NCBI RefSeq assembly: GCF_024171405.1
Contig: NZ_JALJZT010000002.1
Location: forward strand, 2,797,001 to 2,861,000
Direction of reading: 5' to 3'
Length of the DNA: 64,000 nt
DNA from: Qipengyuania citrea
GTDB lineage: Bacteria > Pseudomonadota > Alphaproteobacteria > Sphingomonadales > Sphingomonadaceae
The position numbers were made by a program, and so were the translations under genes. Of the stretch, positions 1-7,212 are shown piece by piece; the stretch's first letter is position 1; every line of letters begins with the position of its first letter. Below the pieces are notes generated by a model, which was not told the origin of the DNA, made no database searches, and saw only the letters and a list, made by a program, of their open reading frames with translations.

Positions 1-94
1 CCTTCTGCGCGGGAGAAATCTTCCCTGCAGGGGTAATTGCTGCGCCTGGACGCACCACTGCTCCCGAGAATTCCGGCAATCCGACAATACGCAT
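1..94 (-). CDS. 5' end of a gene cut by the window edge, possibly flgM
   Basis: Only 31 codons are visible, starting M-R-I-V-G-L-P-E-F, with GGAG seven bases before the ATG. It follows flgA on the same strand, the usual place of flgM, the anti-sigma factor that holds back the flagellar sigma factor until the hook is finished. The part of FlgM that binds sigma is C-terminal and lies outside the window, so the call rests on position and a good ribosome binding site. Any other small flagellar gene is possible. Confidence 0.45.
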   Translation of the reverse strand, partial: MRIVGLPEFSGAVVRPGAAITPAGKISPAQK

Positions 95-155
95 CGTTTC
101 GCTCCATAAGCTGGTTGACCAACAGAACGGCGATCGATGCGCGGGTTTAACTCCC

Positions 156-183
156 CGGCAATAATTTTGCCGCTTACGGCAAA
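156..183. promoter_or_regulatory. CGGCAA/TTGCCG palindrome cluster between flgA and the next gene
   Basis: Three half-sites, CGGCAA (156-161), TTGCCG (167-172) and CGGCAA (177-182), form two overlapping inverted repeats across the flgA stop codon. The same half-sites are arrayed upstream of the flgB sigma-54 promoter, so a shared flagellar regulator (FlbD/FleQ type) is a reasonable guess. A weak hairpin at the end of the flgA message is the alternative. Confidence 0.35.
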
Positions 184-689
184 TCGATGCCGACCTGGCC
201 CGGGCGGATCACCATGGCGCGCAGCGTTTCGGTGCGTTGGCCGGTGGCGCGGACCTTGATCCATTCGCCCCGCGCGCCATCCTCGACGGCAGACCCCTGC
301 CGGGTGAGGGTGAACCCCTTGCCGCGCACGAGGATGCTGACGTTCTCGCCGCGCGCGACGATCGTTTCGCCATATTCGGCGGCGGCGGCATAGCGGCTGC
401 TGCCCGAACCGCCATCGACCGCGACATAGATGCGCCAGCCGGCAGTCGGACAGGCGATCTGGACCGAGCGCTGGTCACGGCCGAACCATTGCAGGTCGAG
501 CGGCGCCTGGCAGGCGGTCAGCCGCAGGCGGCGATCGACGGGCAGCTTGGCGCCCCCCGGCTGGCCGATATCGGCGCCGGTGAAATCGGTGACCGCGCGG
601 TCGATGATCGACAGGTCCATCGGCGCTGCGGCGGCGGCGGCGCTCGCAAAAAGCGCGGCGGCGAGTGTTAGGGGCAATGTGTGACGCAT
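174..689 (-). CDS. flgA: Flagellar P-ring assembly chaperone FlgA
   Basis: Periplasmic chaperone needed to assemble FlgI into the P-ring around the flagellar rod. The 171 residues show a signal peptide over about residues 1-22 ending in an alanine run, a middle region with two cysteines, and a C-terminal SAF-type domain at roughly residues 105-168 (the stretch GENVSILVRGKGF is typical). AGGA lies six bases before the ATG. It is downstream of the MotA-like and one-TM genes on the minus strand and divergent from the main operon, which encodes its client FlgI at 6115-7212. A 54-base gap with a strong hairpin separates it from the gene upstream. Confidence 0.9.
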   Translation of the reverse strand: MRHTLPLTLAAALFASAAAAAAPMDLSIIDRAVTDFTGADIGQPGGAKLPVDRRLRLTACQAPLDLQWFGRDQRSVQIACPTAGWRIYVAVDGGSGSSRYAAAAEYGETIVARGENVSILVRGKGFTLTRQGSAVEDGARGEWIKVRATGQRTETLRAMVIRPGQVGIDLP

Positions 690-709
690 GGTCGATCCTG
701 ACTCCGGTT

Positions 710-742
710 CGCGAAACCACCCCCGGCATGGGGGTCTTCGCG
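710..742 (-). other. Nested stem-loop in the gap before flgA
   Basis: CGCGAA (710-715) pairs with TTCGCG (737-742), and inside it ACCCCC (719-724) pairs with GGGGGT (730-735) around a five-base loop. It fills most of the 54 bases between the one-TM gene and flgA. There is no T-run, so it is more likely an RNA processing or stability element, or an attenuator, than a classical terminator. Confidence 0.45.
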
Positions 743-743
743 G

Positions 744-1187
744 TTATGGAGCAAGGTTCGTGCCATCCGGCGCCGGGCGGAGGTAATCGACCGACAGGAG
801 GATGTCGTCGGAGCTGTTCGGCATGGCAATCAGCCGGGCGGCGACGCCCGCGGCCTCGGCTTCACCCAGCAGACGCTCGCCTTCGGCAAGGGCCTCTTCA
901 CGTTGCCCGGGTGCATAGCCGATCGAAATCGTTGCCACCTGCCGCTCGTCGGTGACCGTGGCGCGCAGCCATTCCTGCACGCTTTCGCCCGGGGCGGGCT
1001 TGTGCAGCGCGAGCGCGGAGGACGTCACCGGCGCAGGTTCCGCGGCTTCGGTCTCAGCCTCGACCCCGGTCTCCACCTGTGACGGCGGAGCGGGAGGCTC
1101 GCGCACCGCCTGTGCCGTGATCAGGAACAGGATCAGCGCGAGATCCGCGGTTACCGTCTGCCAGCCCGAAGCCGCGCGCAGGATCAT
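744..1187 (-). CDS. Small one-TM protein paired with the MotA/ExbB-like channel, no peptidoglycan-binding domain
   Basis: 147 residues, taking the ATG at 1187, which overlaps the stop of the upstream gene by four bases (ATGA). A single membrane segment spans about residues 10-27 and contains one acidic residue (D15, in TADLALILFLI), at the place where MotB and ExbD carry their proton-binding aspartate. An acidic, proline-containing linker and a periplasmic domain of about 80 residues follow. No OmpA-like peptidoglycan-binding domain is present, so this is not a normal MotB stator anchor. The partner gene argues for an ExbD/MotB-type subunit. The C-terminal domain is not one I recognise. Confidence 0.6.
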   Translation of the reverse strand: MILRAASGWQTVTADLALILFLITAQAVREPPAPPSQVETGVEAETEAAEPAPVTSSALALHKPAPGESVQEWLRATVTDERQVATISIGYAPGQREEALAEGERLLGEAEAAGVAARLIAMPNSSDDILLSVDYLRPAPDGTNLAP

Positions 1188-1840
1188 GCCGCTTCGCGTT
1201 CGCTGTGCGGAGTGCCGCCGGCCACGCCGGTCTGGCGGATCCCGCGGGCGAGCCATTCGAGAACCGCATCGCGGTCGCGCTCTTCCTGCCGCGACTTGCG
1301 CGCAACTGCGGCGCCCAGCGGGGCGAAAAGGAAGTTCGCGGCGAGGAGGCCGTAGAGCGTGGTGACGACCGCCATGGCGATGGCGCCGACCAGGCCGGCA
1401 TCCTGCGCTGCCGCGCCTTGCGCCTGGCCCAGCGCGATCAGCGTGCCCGCCAGACCCAGTACCGGCGCCAGTTCCGCCGCACAGTCGAACACACGCACCG
1501 CGGTCTGCGCATTGGCCAGCCGCGCTTCCTTGAATTTCTGGTGTTCGCCGTGAAGCGACTGGATCGAGCGCTGGCTGATGATCAGATCGGACAGGCTGTC
1601 GAATTCGCTATCGCCGAAATGATGCGGCTCGGCGCGGATAAAGCCGTCATCGGCAATCTCGCGGATCTGCAGGGCCAGTTCGCTCTTGGCGCGCGCCACG
1701 TCGAACGCCCGTTCGAACAATCCGCGCAGCGCGCCGAGGGCAATCCGGCTGTCCGCCACACCGCAACGCAGCAGCGTGGCGATGAGCGTGCCGACGAGGA
1801 CGATGGCGATCGCTGCGGGATCGAACCAGGTTTCCAACAT
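1184..1840 (-). CDS. MotA/TolQ/ExbB family proton-channel-like protein
   Basis: 218 residues from the ATG at 1840 (AAGGAG lies upstream). Membrane segments are at about 8-26, 121-138 and 150-175. The second carries APVLGLAGTLIALG and the third VTTLYGLLAANFLFAP, matching the conserved proline/glycine segments of the MotA/TolQ/ExbB family. The loop between segments one and two is cytoplasmic and charged, as in MotA. It is distinct from the full motA at 9795-10658. It heads a minus-strand set with the one-TM gene and flgA and is divergent from flgB, which suggests a flagellar or envelope role powered by ion flow. TonB-type ExbB is the alternative, but no tonB is nearby. Confidence 0.75.
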   Translation of the reverse strand: MLETWFDPAAIAIVLVGTLIATLLRCGVADSRIALGALRGLFERAFDVARAKSELALQIREIADDGFIRAEPHHFGDSEFDSLSDLIISQRSIQSLHGEHQKFKEARLANAQTAVRVFDCAAELAPVLGLAGTLIALGQAQGAAAQDAGLVGAIAMAVVTTLYGLLAANFLFAPLGAAVARKSRQEERDRDAVLEWLARGIRQTGVAGGTPHSEREAA

Positions 1841-1893
1841 GGGGTAGCTACTCCTTGCCGACCCAGAACGGCGCAAGCCGGGCAGGATTTATC

Positions 1894-1966
1894 CGGCAGC
1901 CGAACTTTGCCGCTTTCCGGCAAGACCTTGCCACATCCTGCCGGTTTCGCCTGCCGGGCCCCGGCA
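1894..1966. promoter_or_regulatory. Array of TGCCG/CGGCA half-sites upstream of the flgB promoter
   Basis: Half-sites CGGCA at 1894, 1918 and 1962, TGCCG at 1908, 1939 and 1952, and a one-mismatch TGCCA at 1929 lie in the 80 bases before the sigma-54 promoter. Centres are 14, 10, 11, 10, 13 and 10 bases apart, close to one helical turn for most steps. TTGCCG-N5-CGGCAA (1907-1923) and GGCAAG-N2-CTTGCC (1919-1932) are perfect inverted repeats. This fits an enhancer for a sigma-54 activator such as FlbD or FleQ; which one binds is not known. Confidence 0.5.
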
Positions 1967-1975
1967 ATCGGGTTT

Positions 1976-1991
1976 TGGCACGCCCCTTGCT
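1976..1991 (+). promoter_or_regulatory. Sigma-54 promoter of the flgB operon
   Basis: TGGCACG-CCCC-TTGCT matches the sigma-54 consensus (TGGCAYR-N4-TTGCW), with the invariant GG (1977-1978) and GC (1989-1990) ten bases apart. It lies 34 bases upstream of the flgB ATG on the same strand. Sigma-54 control of hook and basal-body genes is well established in polarly flagellated proteobacteria, including Caulobacter. Confidence 0.85.
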
Positions 1992-2024
1992 GAACATCTC
2001 CCGTATATTTTTGCGGAGGCTCAT

Positions 2025-2372
2025 ATGAGCGAAGGTTTGTTCGGCATTCACGGGGCGGCACTGGAGATCCGGTCGCAGCGCATGGGTGTGCTCGGTTCGA
2101 ATATCGCCAATGCGGCGACGCCCGGATACAAGGCCCGCGACGTGGACTTTGCTGCCGCGCTGCAGGCACGCCTTGGCGGTGCGCAGGCTGACCGCGCGAC
2201 CGACGGCGCGATCCAGTACCGTATCCCGACCATGGCCAGCCTCGACGGCAACACGGTCGAGATGTCGACCGAACAGGCGGCCTTTGCCGAAAACGCGGTG
2301 GCCTACACCGCTACGCTCAACTTCCTGCGCGGACGGGTCGAAACCGTCACCCGCGCGATCCGGGGCGAATGA
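2025..2372 (+). CDS. flgB: Flagellar proximal rod protein FlgB
   Basis: Rod subunit at the membrane-proximal end of the flagellar axis. 115 residues, slightly shorter than many FlgB proteins (around 130). The N-terminal rod motif LGSNIANAATPGYKARD is clear, and the C-terminal helix FAENAVAYTATLNFLRGRVE pairs with it in the assembled rod. No cleaved signal is expected because export is by the flagellar type III apparatus. A GGAGG-containing ribosome site precedes the ATG. First gene of the operon, overlapping flgC by four bases. Confidence 0.92.
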   Translation: MSEGLFGIHGAALEIRSQRMGVLGSNIANAATPGYKARDVDFAAALQARLGGAQADRATDGAIQYRIPTMASLDGNTVEMSTEQAAFAENAVAYTATLNFLRGRVETVTRAIRGE

Positions 2373-2779
2373 CGATGGCGGGCCCCACATCCTTCTTCGA
2401 GGTCGGCCACCGCGCCATGTCCGCGCAGCTCGTGCGGATGAACACTGCGGCGTCGAACCTGGCCAATGCCGGTTCGGTCTCGGGCAGCGAGGAAGAAGCC
2501 TATCGCCCGATGCGCACGGTGTTCGAGCAAGAACTCGACCGTGCTTCGGGGCTTTCGTCGGTCCGCGTCGGCGGGGTGGTGCGCGAAGATGTCGCGCCGA
2601 TCCGCCGCCACGATCCGGGCCACCCGCTCGCCGACGAGAACGGCGATGTCTGGGAAGCCCCCGTCGATGAGAACGCCGAGATGGTCGAGATGCTCGAAGC
2701 CTCGCGCCAGTACCGCAACATGGTCGAGGCCATGTCGACCGCCAAGCAGCTCATGCTCGAAACGATGAGAATGAAATGA
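2369..2779 (+). CDS. flgC: Flagellar rod protein FlgC
   Basis: Second proximal rod component, 136 residues, about the usual length. The N-terminal helix has MNTAASNLANAGSVSGSEEE, a variant of the usual ANNLANANT rod signature. The C-terminal helix (EMVEMLEASRQYRNMVEAM) is the FlgC/FlgG-type polymerisation helix. It overlaps flgB and flgD by four bases at each end, indicating coupled translation. The insertion SVSGSEEEA after the rod motif is a mild variant but causes no doubt about identity. Confidence 0.92.
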   Translation: MTMAGPTSFFEVGHRAMSAQLVRMNTAASNLANAGSVSGSEEEAYRPMRTVFEQELDRASGLSSVRVGGVVREDVAPIRRHDPGHPLADENGDVWEAPVDENAEMVEMLEASRQYRNMVEAMSTAKQLMLETMRMK

Positions 2780-3057
2780 CCACCATAACCACCCAGACGA
2801 CCTCGCCGGTCGCTTCCACCACTTCCACATCCGGCCGCGGCATGGACGCACTAGGGCAGGGCGATTTCCTGCGCCTGCTGACCGTCCAGATGCAGCAGCA
2901 GGATCCGTTCGATCCGGTCGATAACAAGGAAATGCTCGCCCAGATGGCGCAGTTCTCCTCGCTCGCCGGCGTGTCGGAAACCAATGCCATGCTCGAGCAG
3001 ATCGCGGACAAGCTCGACCAGCTGATCGTCACCACCCAGACCGCCACCGAAATCTGA
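2776..3057 (+). CDS. flgD: Hook-cap (scaffold) protein FlgD, short form
   Basis: Caps the growing hook and guides addition of FlgE. Only 93 residues against about 220 for full-length FlgD. The conserved N-terminal scaffold block is complete (QGDFLRLLTVQMQQQDPFDP, then NKEMLAQMAQFSSL, residues about 28-63). The Tudor-like and FnIII-like C-terminal domains are missing altogether. The reading frame ends cleanly and flgE follows 15 bases later, so this is a genuine short protein and not a broken one. Its first 20 residues are Thr/Ser-rich and probably disordered. Confidence 0.9.
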   Translation: MTTITTQTTSPVASTTSTSGRGMDALGQGDFLRLLTVQMQQQDPFDPVDNKEMLAQMAQFSSLAGVSETNAMLEQIADKLDQLIVTTQTATEI

Positions 3058-3072
3058 TCAGGGAGACATTCG

Positions 3073-3885
3073 ATGTCCTTCTATACCTCGCTCAACGGCA
3101 TGAAGAATGCGCAGACCTCGCTTGGCGTGATCGCGCATAATATTTCCAACTCGGAGACTTACGGCTTCAAACGCAGCCGCACCGAATTCTCCGAAATCGT
3201 CGCCGGTTCGGCGCTGACCAACCCGCGCATGATCCAGGGGATCGGCGCATCGGTGGAATCGATCACACAGAACTTCTCGCTCGGCCCGGTCGAACAGACC
3301 GGTTCGGCGCTCGATCTCGCGCTGACCGGCGACGGCTTCTTCACCATGCGCTCGCCCGCCGACGGCTCGACGCTCTATACCCGCGCAGGCTCGTTCACGA
3401 TGACCGAGACCGGGCATATCGCCGACAGTGCAGGCAACCGGCTGCAGCTGTTCGCGGTCGATGCCAATGGCGCAGTGACGGGCAACGCGATCAGCGATGC
3501 CGCAGTCCCGCAGACCAATGCCGCGGGCGCCGAATTCGCCGGGGTTACCATCTCCAGCACGGGCGTGGTCCAGGCCTCCTATACCGACGGTTCGGTCGAG
3601 CCGGTCGGCGGGGTCGCGCTGGCCAACTTCATTTCGCCTACCGGCCTCAAGAAGGTCGGCTCGGCCAACTGGGAAGGCACCGGCCTGTCGGGTCCGGCAA
3701 GCTACGGCTCGCCCGGCTCGGGCGCCAATGGCTCGCTGCTCTCGGGCGCGCTCGAGCGTTCGAACGTCGACATCGCCGAGGAACTCGTTGGGCTGATTAC
3801 CGCCCAGCGTAACTTCCAGGCGAATGCCAAGGCGATCGACACCGCGACCCAGATCTCGCAGACCGTCATCAACCTGCGGACCTGA
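3073..3885 (+). CDS. flgE: Flagellar hook protein FlgE, short form
   Basis: Builds the curved hook joining rod and filament. 270 residues, much shorter than the 400-600 typical of FlgE. The N-terminal helix (GVIAHNISNSETYGFKRSRT) and the C-terminal helix (AEELVGLITAQRNFQANAKA) are both complete, and the core ends in QTVINLR. What is lacking is most of the variable outer hook domains. Position directly after flgD and before flgF/flgG separates it from the similarly sized distal rod proteins. GGGAGA precedes the ATG. The shortening matches that of FlgD. Confidence 0.85.
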   Translation: MSFYTSLNGMKNAQTSLGVIAHNISNSETYGFKRSRTEFSEIVAGSALTNPRMIQGIGASVESITQNFSLGPVEQTGSALDLALTGDGFFTMRSPADGSTLYTRAGSFTMTETGHIADSAGNRLQLFAVDANGAVTGNAISDAAVPQTNAAGAEFAGVTISSTGVVQASYTDGSVEPVGGVALANFISPTGLKKVGSANWEGTGLSGPASYGSPGSGANGSLLSGALERSNVDIAEELVGLITAQRNFQANAKAIDTATQISQTVINLRT

Positions 3886-3890
3886 TCGCG

Positions 3891-4631
3891 ATGGACCGCC
3901 TCATCCATACCGCGCTTTCGGGCATGCGGGCGTCGATGGACAGCCAGCGCGTCATCGCGAGCAATATGGCGAATGCCAACACGCTCGGGTTCCGTGCCGA
4001 AATGCTCGACCAGCGCGCCGTCACCATCGAGGGCCAGCCCAACGAGGCGCGCGCGATGCAGACCGCCCGCGTGCGCGGCGCGAATATGGCCGCAGGCGAA
4101 ATCGTCCAGACCGGGCGCGATCTCGATATCGCGATGGCGACCGATGCGCTGATGGCGGTGCAGGCCACCGACGGGACCGAGGCCTATACAAGGCGCGGTG
4201 ACCTGTCGGTTTCGGCCACCGGCCTGCTCGTCAATGGCGAGGGGCTGCCGGTGCTGGGCGATACCGGCCCGATCACTATTCCGCCGACCGGCTTTCCCGC
4301 GATCGCGCCCGACGGCACGATCACGCTGGCCGATCCCGCCACGCCCGACCAGCCACCCGCCGAAATCGGCCGGATCAAGCTGGCGGCGTGGCAGGGTTCG
4401 CCGATCAGCAAGGGGCTCGACGGCCTCTTTCGGGTCGAAGGCGGCGGCATCCTGCCGACCGACGAAGCGGCCACCGTCACAGTCGGCGCGGTCGAAGGCT
4501 CCAATGTGAAAACCACCGAAGTGCTGGTCGAGATGATCGATGCCCAGCGCCTCTTCGCCATGCGTAGCAAGGTCATCGCGACCGCACGCGAAATCGACGA
4601 AAGCGGCGCGCAGCTCATGCGCCTCGGCTAA
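3891..4631 (+). CDS. flgF: Flagellar basal-body rod protein FlgF
   Basis: Distal-proximal junction rod protein, 246 residues, normal length. The N-terminal motif VIASNMANANTLGFRAEML and the C-terminal helix EVLVEMIDAQRLFAMRSKVI are the expected rod signatures. The middle carries the FlgF/FlgG core with DLDIAMATDALMAVQATDG and a YTRRGDLSVS segment. It begins five bases after flgE and ends 18 bases before flgG. Confidence 0.92.
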   Translation: MDRLIHTALSGMRASMDSQRVIASNMANANTLGFRAEMLDQRAVTIEGQPNEARAMQTARVRGANMAAGEIVQTGRDLDIAMATDALMAVQATDGTEAYTRRGDLSVSATGLLVNGEGLPVLGDTGPITIPPTGFPAIAPDGTITLADPATPDQPPAEIGRIKLAAWQGSPISKGLDGLFRVEGGGILPTDEAATVTVGAVEGSNVKTTEVLVEMIDAQRLFAMRSKVIATAREIDESGAQLMRLG

Positions 4632-4649
4632 TCAGGGAAAGGATAGACC

Positions 4650-5438
4650 ATGCCCACTTCAGCCCTTCAGGTCGCCCGCACCGGGCTCGAGGCCCAGGAT
4701 TCGCGCATGCGCGTCATCGCCAACAACCTCGCCAATGTCGGCACCACCGGCTTCAAGCGCGACCGCGCCAATTTCGCCACGCTCGCCTATCAGGATGCGC
4801 GGGTCGCGGGCCAGCGCTCGTCGGGCGAAACCGCCTATGCCACCGGGCTCAACCTCGGCACCGGGGTGGCGGTCCAGTCGACCAGCCAGATCATGACGCA
4901 GGGCGCGCTCAGCACGACCGGCAACGCCTATGACCTCGCGCTCGACGGCGATGGCTATTTCCAGGTCGAACTGCCCGGTGGCCGGATCGGCTATACCCGC
5001 GCAGGCAATTTCACCCAGTCCGCCGAAGGACAGCTGGTCACCCAGCAGGGCTATGCCGTGCAGCCGGCGATCACCATTCCCGAAGGCGCGACCGCGGTGG
5101 CGGTATCGCCCGACGGTACCGTATCTGCAGCGATCCCCGGCGAGGCCGAACCTGCCGAGCTCGGCCAGATCCAGGTGGCCCGCTTTACCAATCCCGCAGG
5201 CCTGCAGGCGATCGGCGACAACTTCCTCGTCGAAACCGCTGCCAGCGGCGCAGCCGAACTGGCGCCGGGCGGCGAGAACGGTCGCGGCAATTTACGCCAG
5301 GGCATGCTCGAAGCCTCGAACGTCAATATCGTCGAGGAGCTGGTCGAGATGATCGAATGCCAGCGCGCCTATGAAATCAGCTCGAAGATGGTTTCCGCCG
5401 TCGACGAAATGCTGCGCAACGCCAACCAGACGCTGTGA
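4650..5438 (+). CDS. flgG: Flagellar distal rod protein FlgG
   Basis: Main distal rod subunit, 262 residues, the standard FlgG length. Diagnostic features are VIANNLANVGTTGFKRDRAN near the N terminus, the central LALDGDGYFQVELPGG and YTRAGNFTQSAEGQLVTQ segments, and the C-terminal VEELVEMIECQRAYEISSKM helix. GGGAAAGGA lies just before the ATG. It has the highest similarity to the family pattern of all the rod genes here. Confidence 0.95.
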   Translation: MPTSALQVARTGLEAQDSRMRVIANNLANVGTTGFKRDRANFATLAYQDARVAGQRSSGETAYATGLNLGTGVAVQSTSQIMTQGALSTTGNAYDLALDGDGYFQVELPGGRIGYTRAGNFTQSAEGQLVTQQGYAVQPAITIPEGATAVAVSPDGTVSAAIPGEAEPAELGQIQVARFTNPAGLQAIGDNFLVETAASGAAELAPGGENGRGNLRQGMLEASNVNIVEELVEMIECQRAYEISSKMVSAVDEMLRNANQTL

Positions 5439-5449
5439 GGACGTTCGCC

Positions 5450-6103
5450 ATGAAATCCGCTTTCTGTCTTGCCCCGCTGACACTCGCCCTGGCCGCCTGC
5501 GGCGGCGGCGCCTCGCGCCCCGAAGGGTTCGCTGCGGTCCTTCCGCCCGCACCGCAGGCCGCGCCGGCGCGCCATCACGACGGGGCCATCTACCAAGCCA
5601 GCCACGGCTATGCGCCGCTCTATTACGGCAACCGCGCAGCGCGGGTTGGCGACATCGTCACCATCGTGTTGGTCGAGCGGACGCAGACGTCCAAATCGAC
5701 CAGCGGTTCGACCAAGCGCGATGGCAGTATCGGCCTGTCGCTGCCCGAATTCGTCGGCATCGACGACAGCGACCTTAATGCCTCGGGCCGCGCGTCGTTC
5801 AAGGGATCGGGCGATGCCTCTCAGGCCAGTTCGATCCGGGCCGATCTGACCGTCACCATTGCCGAGGTCCGTCCCAACGGAACGGCATTGGTGCGCGGAG
5901 AAAAGGTCATGCAGCTGAGCCAGGGCGAGGAATGGGTGCAGCTTTCGGGCATCATCCGCCTCTCCGATATCGATCAGGACAACCGGATCCCGTCGATCCG
6001 CGTGGCCGATGCGCGGATTTCCTATTCGGGCGCCGGTTCGGTCCAGCGCGCCAGCCGCGAAGGCTGGCTGTCGCGCTTCTTCGGCGCGATTTCGCCCTTC
6101 TGA
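5450..6103 (+). CDS. flgH: Flagellar L-ring lipoprotein FlgH
   Basis: Forms the outer-membrane L-ring bushing. 217 residues from the ATG at 5450, chosen because GAGG lies nine bases upstream; an in-frame GTG at 5435 overlapping flgG is less likely. A lipoprotein signal ends in the lipobox LAAC with Cys at residue 17. The FlgH core follows: YYGNRAARVGDIVTIVLVE, a Ser/Thr-rich stretch, and the C-terminal VADARISYSGAGSVQRASRE segment. It is 11 bases after flgG and 11 before flgI. Confidence 0.93.
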   Translation: MKSAFCLAPLTLALAACGGGASRPEGFAAVLPPAPQAAPARHHDGAIYQASHGYAPLYYGNRAARVGDIVTIVLVERTQTSKSTSGSTKRDGSIGLSLPEFVGIDDSDLNASGRASFKGSGDASQASSIRADLTVTIAEVRPNGTALVRGEKVMQLSQGEEWVQLSGIIRLSDIDQDNRIPSIRVADARISYSGAGSVQRASREGWLSRFFGAISPF

Positions 6104-6114
6104 GGATAGTCACC

Positions 6115-7212
6115 ATGATCCGCCGTTTCGCTCTCTTCTTCGTCGCCCTGCTCGCGCTGCTGCCAGTTCCGGCAGCTGCCGAGCGCGTGCGCGACCTCGG
6201 CCAGTTCCAGTCGGTCCGTTCGAACCAGCTCACCGGCTATGGCATCGTCGTCGGGCTCGACGGGTCGGGCGATGACAATTTCGCCTATGCGACCCAGGCC
6301 ATGCGCGGCGTGTCGGGCCGTCTCGGCCTTCAGCTTCCGCCGGGGGTCAATCCGGCGCTCAAGAATGCGGCGGCGGTGATCATCACTGCCGAATTGCCTG
6401 CCTTTGCCAAGCCCGGCCAGCGGATCGATGTGACCGTTTCGACCATGGGCAAGGCCAAGTCGCTGCGCGGCGGCGCGCTGGTGATGACCCCGCTCTATGG
6501 GGCCGACGGACAGATCTACGCGATGGCGCAGGGCAACCTCGCGGTCGGCGGTCTGGGTGTATCGGGGCAGGACGGATCGAAGCTGACGGTCAATGTCCCG
6601 ACCGTGGGCCGCATTGCCGATGGCGCCAGCGTCGAACAGGCGGTGGCGAGCAATTTCGATTTCACCGAAGTGCTGCGCTGGAACCTCTACCAAGCCGATT
6701 TCCTCACCATCTCGCGTGTGCGTGATGCGATCAACGCCGTCTATCCCGGCATGGCGCTGGTCGAGGACGGCGTCACGCTGGCGCTGATGCTGCCCCCGGG
6801 CGCCAACACGCGCGCGCAAATCATGGCCGATATCGAAATGCTCGACATCAACCCGGCCGAACGCGCGGCCAAGGTGGTGATCAACAGCCGGACCGGCACC
6901 ATCGTCATCTCCAGCGCGGTACGGCTGGCGCCGGCTGCGATCAGCCATGGCAGCCTGGTGGTGCGGATCGACGAGAACCCGCTCGTGGTCCAGCCCGAAC
7001 CCTTCACCCGCGGCCAGACCGCGCTCGAACCCGACAGCACGATCACCGCGCGCCAGGAGGGCAGCGTCGTGTCGCGCGTCGGCCCCGGTGCCTCGCTCGC
7101 CGAAGTGGTCGATGCGCTCAACGCGCTGGGGGCCAGCCCGGCCGATCTGGTCGCCATTCTCGAAGGCCTCAAGCAGGCCGGGTCGCTGACCGCGGAGCTC
7201 GTGATCATATGA
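6115..7212 (+). CDS. flgI: Flagellar P-ring protein FlgI
   Basis: Periplasmic ring protein that supports the rod in the peptidoglycan layer, assembled with FlgA. 365 residues, the typical length. A signal peptide of about 22 residues (MIRRFALFFVALLALLPVP, then AAA) precedes the mature start ERVRDLGQFQSVRSNQLTGY, which is nearly invariant in FlgI. Further family blocks are YGIVVGLDGSGDD, VVINSRTGTIVI and the C-terminal DLVAILEGLKQAGSLTAELV. The ATG at 6115 follows GAGGATAG. The gene overlaps the flgJ start by four bases. Confidence 0.95.
   Translation: MIRRFALFFVALLALLPVPAAAERVRDLGQFQSVRSNQLTGYGIVVGLDGSGDDNFAYATQAMRGVSGRLGLQLPPGVNPALKNAAAVIITAELPAFAKPGQRIDVTVSTMGKAKSLRGGALVMTPLYGADGQIYAMAQGNLAVGGLGVSGQDGSKLTVNVPTVGRIADGASVEQAVASNFDFTEVLRWNLYQADFLTISRVRDAINAVYPGMALVEDGVTLALMLPPGANTRAQIMADIEMLDINPAERAAKVVINSRTGTIVISSAVRLAPAAISHGSLVVRIDENPLVVQPEPFTRGQTALEPDSTITARQEGSVVSRVGPGASLAEVVDALNALGASPADLVAILEGLKQAGSLTAELVII

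Noticed and set aside
1915..1944. A second sigma-54 promoter on the minus strand for the MotA-like gene (TGGCAAGGTCTTGCC)
   Set aside because: The GG and GC elements are nine bases apart instead of ten, and the sequence is better explained as part of the half-site array.
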